NCBI RefSeq assembly: GCF_016134045.1 | Contig: NZ_CP065915.1 | Span: forward strand, 3,967,001 to 4,031,000 | Origin: Pelagovum pacificum | GTDB lineage: Bacteria > Pseudomonadota > Alphaproteobacteria > Rhodobacterales > Rhodobacteraceae | Direction: 5' to 3' | DNA length: 64,000 nt | Shown: positions 61,366 to 64,000 of the stretch, piece after piece | Numbering within the stretch: the stretch's first letter is position 1 | Layout of the letters: each line of letters begins with the position of its first letter | The notes under the pieces: model-generated | The model's input: the letters and a program-made list of their open reading frames with translations, nothing else | What the model was told of the DNA's origin: nothing | Databases searched by the model: none | Made by a program: the position numbers and the translations under genes

Positions 61366-62673
61366 ATGGAGTCTCTTCAGTTGGTCACCAATCGAATGCA
61401 GGACCTGCGCGCGCGCCACCTCATGGGTCGGGTGACGGAGGTTCGCGGCCCGACGCTGATGGTCTTGGGGTTCGGCACGGGCGTTCGACTGGGGGATCCG
61501 GTGTCGTTGCCGTCGCTGAACAATCGCCGTGGCGAGGTCATTGGCTTGGCGTCCGACGCGGCGATTGTTCTGCTGGAGGGCGGCACCGCAGGCATCAGCC
61601 TCCGGACACCTGTCCGGCTGGAACCTGCGCTTCGGTTTGCGCCAGGTAATCACTGGCTTGGTCGGGTCATTGATCCGGAGGGTCGGCCGCTGGATGGAAG
61701 GCCGTTGCTGCCTGGGATCGGTGCGACGCCGCTTTCGCCGGAGCCGCCGCCGCCACATGATCGGCGGGCTATGGGCCCACGCCTTTCAACGGGGTTTGCC
61801 GTATTTGATACATTGCTTCCCTTGGCTCGCGGACAACGGATCGGGCTGTTTGCGGGTTCTGGCGTCGGCAAGTCGACTTTGCTCGGCGACTTGGCGCGGA
61901 ATGTTGAAGCGGACATCGTGGTGATCGGTCTGGTCGGCGAACGCGGACGCGAGCTGCGACAATTCGTTGAAGATGTGCTCGGCGATGCCGGGATGAAACG
62001 CTCGGTTGTGGTCACGGCCACATCGGACACATCCCCGCAATTGCGTTTGAAGTGCGCCTCCGCAGCAATGGCAACGGCCGAATATTTCCGAAATCAGGGT
62101 CGGCAAGTCCTGCTGCTGCTGGATAGCGTCACACGATTTGCCGAAGCTCAGCGAGAGGTCACGGCGGCGCGAGGCGAATCCACTGGCCTTCGCGGTTTTC
62201 CAGCCTCGACTGCGACCGCGATTGCGAACCTTTGTGAGCGAGCTGGTCCGGGTGTCGGAGCCTCTGGCGACATCACCGCGATTTTCACCGTTTTGGTTGC
62301 CGGATCTGACATGGAAGAACCGGTTGCAGACATGCTGCGGGGAGTACTGGACGGTCATGTGGTTCTGGATCGGAAGATCGCTGAACGCGGTCGGTTTCCG
62401 GCCGTCGATCTGTTACGTTCGACCTCCCGTTCGCTACCAGGCGTTGCGTCGGAGAGTGAGAATGCGCTGATCTCTGAAACGAGGCGCTTGCTCGCCACAT
62501 ACGAGCGCTCGGAAATGATGATCCAGGCTGGCCTGTACGTCTCAGGAACGGACAAGCAACTTGATCGGGCCGTGCGGTTGTATCCTGATTTGGACTCGTT
62601 CTTGGCAAGACGTACCAACCCCGGAATTCGCGACTATGATGTTCTTCGCCGTTTGCTTCTTGATCAAGGATGA
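61366..62673 (+). CDS. fliI: Flagellar export ATPase FliI
   Basis: The 435-residue ATPase energises and organises flagellar export. The P-loop GSGVGKST is at residues 164-171, the Walker B region is VLLLLDSVTRFA, and GERGRELRQFVE and the conserved RGESTGLRGFPAST follow, as in F1-beta-like export ATPases. The N-terminal six-stranded domain has GPTLMVLGFGTGVRLGD. The start at 61366 gives a normal length; an extended frame to 60949 is antisense to flgB. It is divergent from flgB across 90 bases, and no fliJ follows it; the next gene is convergent. Confidence 0.96.
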   Translation: MESLQLVTNRMQDLRARHLMGRVTEVRGPTLMVLGFGTGVRLGDPVSLPSLNNRRGEVIGLASDAAIVLLEGGTAGISLRTPVRLEPALRFAPGNHWLGRVIDPEGRPLDGRPLLPGIGATPLSPEPPPPHDRRAMGPRLSTGFAVFDTLLPLARGQRIGLFAGSGVGKSTLLGDLARNVEADIVVIGLVGERGRELRQFVEDVLGDAGMKRSVVVTATSDTSPQLRLKCASAAMATAEYFRNQGRQVLLLLDSVTRFAEAQREVTAARGESTGLRGFPASTATAIANLCERAGPGVGASGDITAIFTVLVAGSDMEEPVADMLRGVLDGHVVLDRKIAERGRFPAVDLLRSTSRSLPGVASESENALISETRRLLATYERSEMMIQAGLYVSGTDKQLDRAVRLYPDLDSFLARRTNPGIRDYDVLRRLLLDQG

Positions 62674-62679
62674 ACCTTC

Positions 62680-63501
62680 TCAGGAGAAGTAGGAGCGATA
62701 ATTTTCTGCGGCTGATTGTACCAGTGCCAAGGCGGTATTCGCACCGCCATTGGCTGCGATCGCATTTGCCTCTGATCTGATCAGGAACAGACGGATGAGC
62801 TTCTCCTGAACTTCGGGTTTGCTGAAGTCGGCTGGCTCGTCCGTGCCGAGAACAGCCTTCGATCGATCCATCAGCTGGTCTCGCTGTTGGTCAATGTCGA
62901 TGCGTCCGAAGCTTGTGGAGAATCCCAGCGCCGTTTCAAACACCGATCTGAGAGGCGGGCTCCCCATGATGCCGAACCATCTGGCGTTCGACGTTTGGTG
63001 CAAAGTCAGGACCTGGTCGATACCGTCCGAGAGGTTCAGCGCGAGCCGCATGTCTTCGTTCGTCTCACCGACGGCCAATTCAAATTGACGGTCCTGATAC
63101 TTGTTCAGGATCTCTTCGGGAAAGCCTTCGTACCACGTCCGACCTGCGCCGCCGACATCTCCAAAACCCATAGCCTTGGACAAGCTGAGGTAGCGCTTGT
63201 CAGACAGCCTGTTGGCGAATGACCCGCTATCGATCGACCCCTCTTCCAGAACCTTTCGAATGAAGGCGGTCGAGTTGACGTCCTTGTCCAAACCGAACGC
63301 ACCGAGGGCGACTTGGACAAGTTGCCGGTCTGCCATGAATTCATCAAGTGATGTAATATTTGCGATATTCTCCCGGAAGTAATTTGTCGCTCTGCTGATT
63401 GGGGCCGATGACTCGAATGCTTGTTTCTGGATCTCCAACGTTCTTTGCAAAAATTGCCAGCCAGCATATCCAGACAGGGGAACCGCTGGACGGAATGTCA
63501 T
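62680..63501 (-). CDS. DUF1217 domain-containing flagellar protein
   Basis: The 273-residue protein is a DUF1217 family member: a helical N-terminus SGYAGWQFLQRTLEIQKQAFESS, then YFRENIANITSLDEFMADRQLVQVALGAFGLD and repeated FANRLSDKRYLSLSKAMGFGD, plus a C-terminal IRLFLIRSEANAIA. In alphaproteobacteria this family lies in flagellar clusters, in some cases annotated as a rod or hook-associated protein; its function is not established. It overlaps the flbT stop by four bases (ATGA) and converges with fliI six bases away. Confidence 0.85.
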   Translation of the reverse strand: MTFRPAVPLSGYAGWQFLQRTLEIQKQAFESSAPISRATNYFRENIANITSLDEFMADRQLVQVALGAFGLDKDVNSTAFIRKVLEEGSIDSGSFANRLSDKRYLSLSKAMGFGDVGGAGRTWYEGFPEEILNKYQDRQFELAVGETNEDMRLALNLSDGIDQVLTLHQTSNARWFGIMGSPPLRSVFETALGFSTSFGRIDIDQQRDQLMDRSKAVLGTDEPADFSKPEVQEKLIRLFLIRSEANAIAANGGANTALALVQSAAENYRSYFS

Positions 63502-63905
63502 GCGTCCCGTCCCATGGCGAGGAGCCGTGCCTCTCGCGGCAAAAGTGCTCTCAGGTGTTTAAGTGACTTGTAAAACTCTCTCTCGGCAACCGCGTCCGTT
63601 GCTGCTGAGAGATGTGACACACTGTCTTCATCGCGCAATACGAGGCTCAGTTGTTCTATTCCACGCATGAGTTGAAGCGCTGCGTCTTCTTCTTCGACGT
63701 CGCCGGAAAGCACCAGTTGCGCGATGTAACAGACCCTTCGGACTGGGCTGTTTACTTCAGTTGGTCGAATGGCGTCCCTCAGTCGCAAGATGTTCGCGTT
63801 CGGTGTCAGAATAGAAAGCCTCGAGCGACGGTCCCCATTCTCGATTACGGCGCCGTTCACCAGGACACGTTCCCTCGGGCCCAGCTTCAATACGAGGCAA
63901 GTCAT
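63498..63905 (-). CDS. flbT: Flagellin synthesis regulator FlbT
   Basis: The 135-residue protein matches FlbT: LKLGPRERVLVNGAVIENGDRRSRLSILTPNANILR, then VRRVCYIAQLVLSGDVEEEDA and LKHLRALLPREA. FlbT binds flagellin mRNA in Caulobacter and controls its stability and translation; in Brucella and Rhodobacterales it is likewise needed for flagellin production. It overlaps flaF (ATGA at its own start) and the DUF1217 gene (ATGA at its end), forming one operon. Confidence 0.94.
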   Translation of the reverse strand: MTCLVLKLGPRERVLVNGAVIENGDRRSRLSILTPNANILRLRDAIRPTEVNSPVRRVCYIAQLVLSGDVEEEDAALQLMRGIEQLSLVLRDEDSVSHLSAATDAVAEREFYKSLKHLRALLPREARLLAMGRDA

Positions 63906-64000
63906 CTGGCTGATCCCGAAGACAGACCGCGCATGACCGCTGTGTTTACTTCGATCAAGGTATCTATCGTAGCCTCTCCTCGGAGAACCTTGCGGCTATG
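63902..64000 (-). CDS. flaF: Flagellin synthesis regulator FlaF (C-terminal end only)
   Basis: The last 32 codons of a gene running in from beyond the window read SRKVLRGEATIDTLIEVNTAVMRGL and a stop overlapping the flbT start (ATGA). This fits the C-terminus of FlaF, which pairs with FlbT to control flagellin synthesis and secretion. The gene pair flaF-flbT is the usual order. Only the C-terminal tail is visible, so the call leans on position as well as sequence. Confidence 0.8.
   Translation of the reverse strand, partial: HSRKVLRGEATIDTLIEVNTAVMRGLSSGSAR

Overview
The window reads as chromosomal DNA of a free-living alphaproteobacterium of the order Rhodobacterales (Rhodobacteraceae/Paracoccaceae type). 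The basis is the high GC content, the order of the flagellar genes ending in FlbT and FlaF, a DUF1217 flagellar protein, a DUF2794 protein, a selenophosphate synthetase fused to an NADH-dehydrogenase-like domain, and GC-rich intergenic hairpins of a kind common in this group. Coding density is very high. Genes sit in short operons with ATGA, TGATG or GTGA overlaps, and no gap between genes exceeds about 270 bases. I see no rRNA, tRNA, CRISPR array, prophage or insertion sequence.

Layout. 1-3634 (minus): a phytase-like esterase (cut by the window edge), the murein endopeptidase MepA, an MFS exporter and a thioesterase. 3765-9214: YggT, a short-chain dehydrogenase, RecQ, YaaA, a DMT exporter and a VOC protein. 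9328-16787: a giant periplasmic alpha-2-macroglobulin with an N-terminal PAN domain, translationally coupled to penicillin-binding protein 1C. 16791-17957: a thiolase. 18154-25291: two small membrane proteins, an ABC/FtsX-type exporter, a CrtC/AttH-like lipocalin, a flavin-binding protein and the SelD fusion, most of them overlapping. The tRNA 2-selenouridine synthase MnmH converges on selD. 26428-31175: a beta-helix/pentapeptide-like membrane protein, a LuxR-type solo regulator, a VOC protein, an alpha/beta-hydrolase with an alanine at the nucleophile position, a metallophosphatase and a truncated TfoX remnant.

31220-44614: a second DMT exporter, then the whole phosphorylated serine pathway in one locus (serC-serA on minus, serB divergent). 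serC has a two-hairpin leader that fits the known serC RNA motif. After this come a TetR regulator, a NYN/OST-HTH protein, a DUF3137 protein, glutathione-dependent formaldehyde dehydrogenase, a tandem pair of I78-type inhibitor lipoproteins, DUF2794, NlpC/P60 coupled to an M17 aminopeptidase, an Hpt-like helical protein and a beta-carbonic anhydrase.

44641-64000: flagellar cluster. The minus operon fliF-fliH-fliN-fliP is divergent from the plus operon fliL, a small membrane protein, motE, motA, a 716-residue periplasmic protein, flhA, fliR, flhB and a FliJ-like coiled coil. Next is the minus operon flgB-flgC-fliE-fliQ-flgF-flgG-flgA-flgH and a second fliL-like gene, divergent from fliI. A minus operon flaF-flbT-DUF1217 closes the window. 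Together these supply the MS ring, export gate, export ATPase, rod, L-ring, part of the stator and flagellin-synthesis control. No fliG, fliM, fliO, motB, hook or flagellin gene was recognised here. A near-consensus CtrA site lies between the fliF and fliL operons.

No wholly new system stands out. The best leads are the long uncharacterised gene between motA and flhA, the serine-less hydrolase, the SelD-fusion/MnmH pair, the beta-helix membrane protein, the small membrane proteins preceding the ABC exporter and the decayed TfoX gene.
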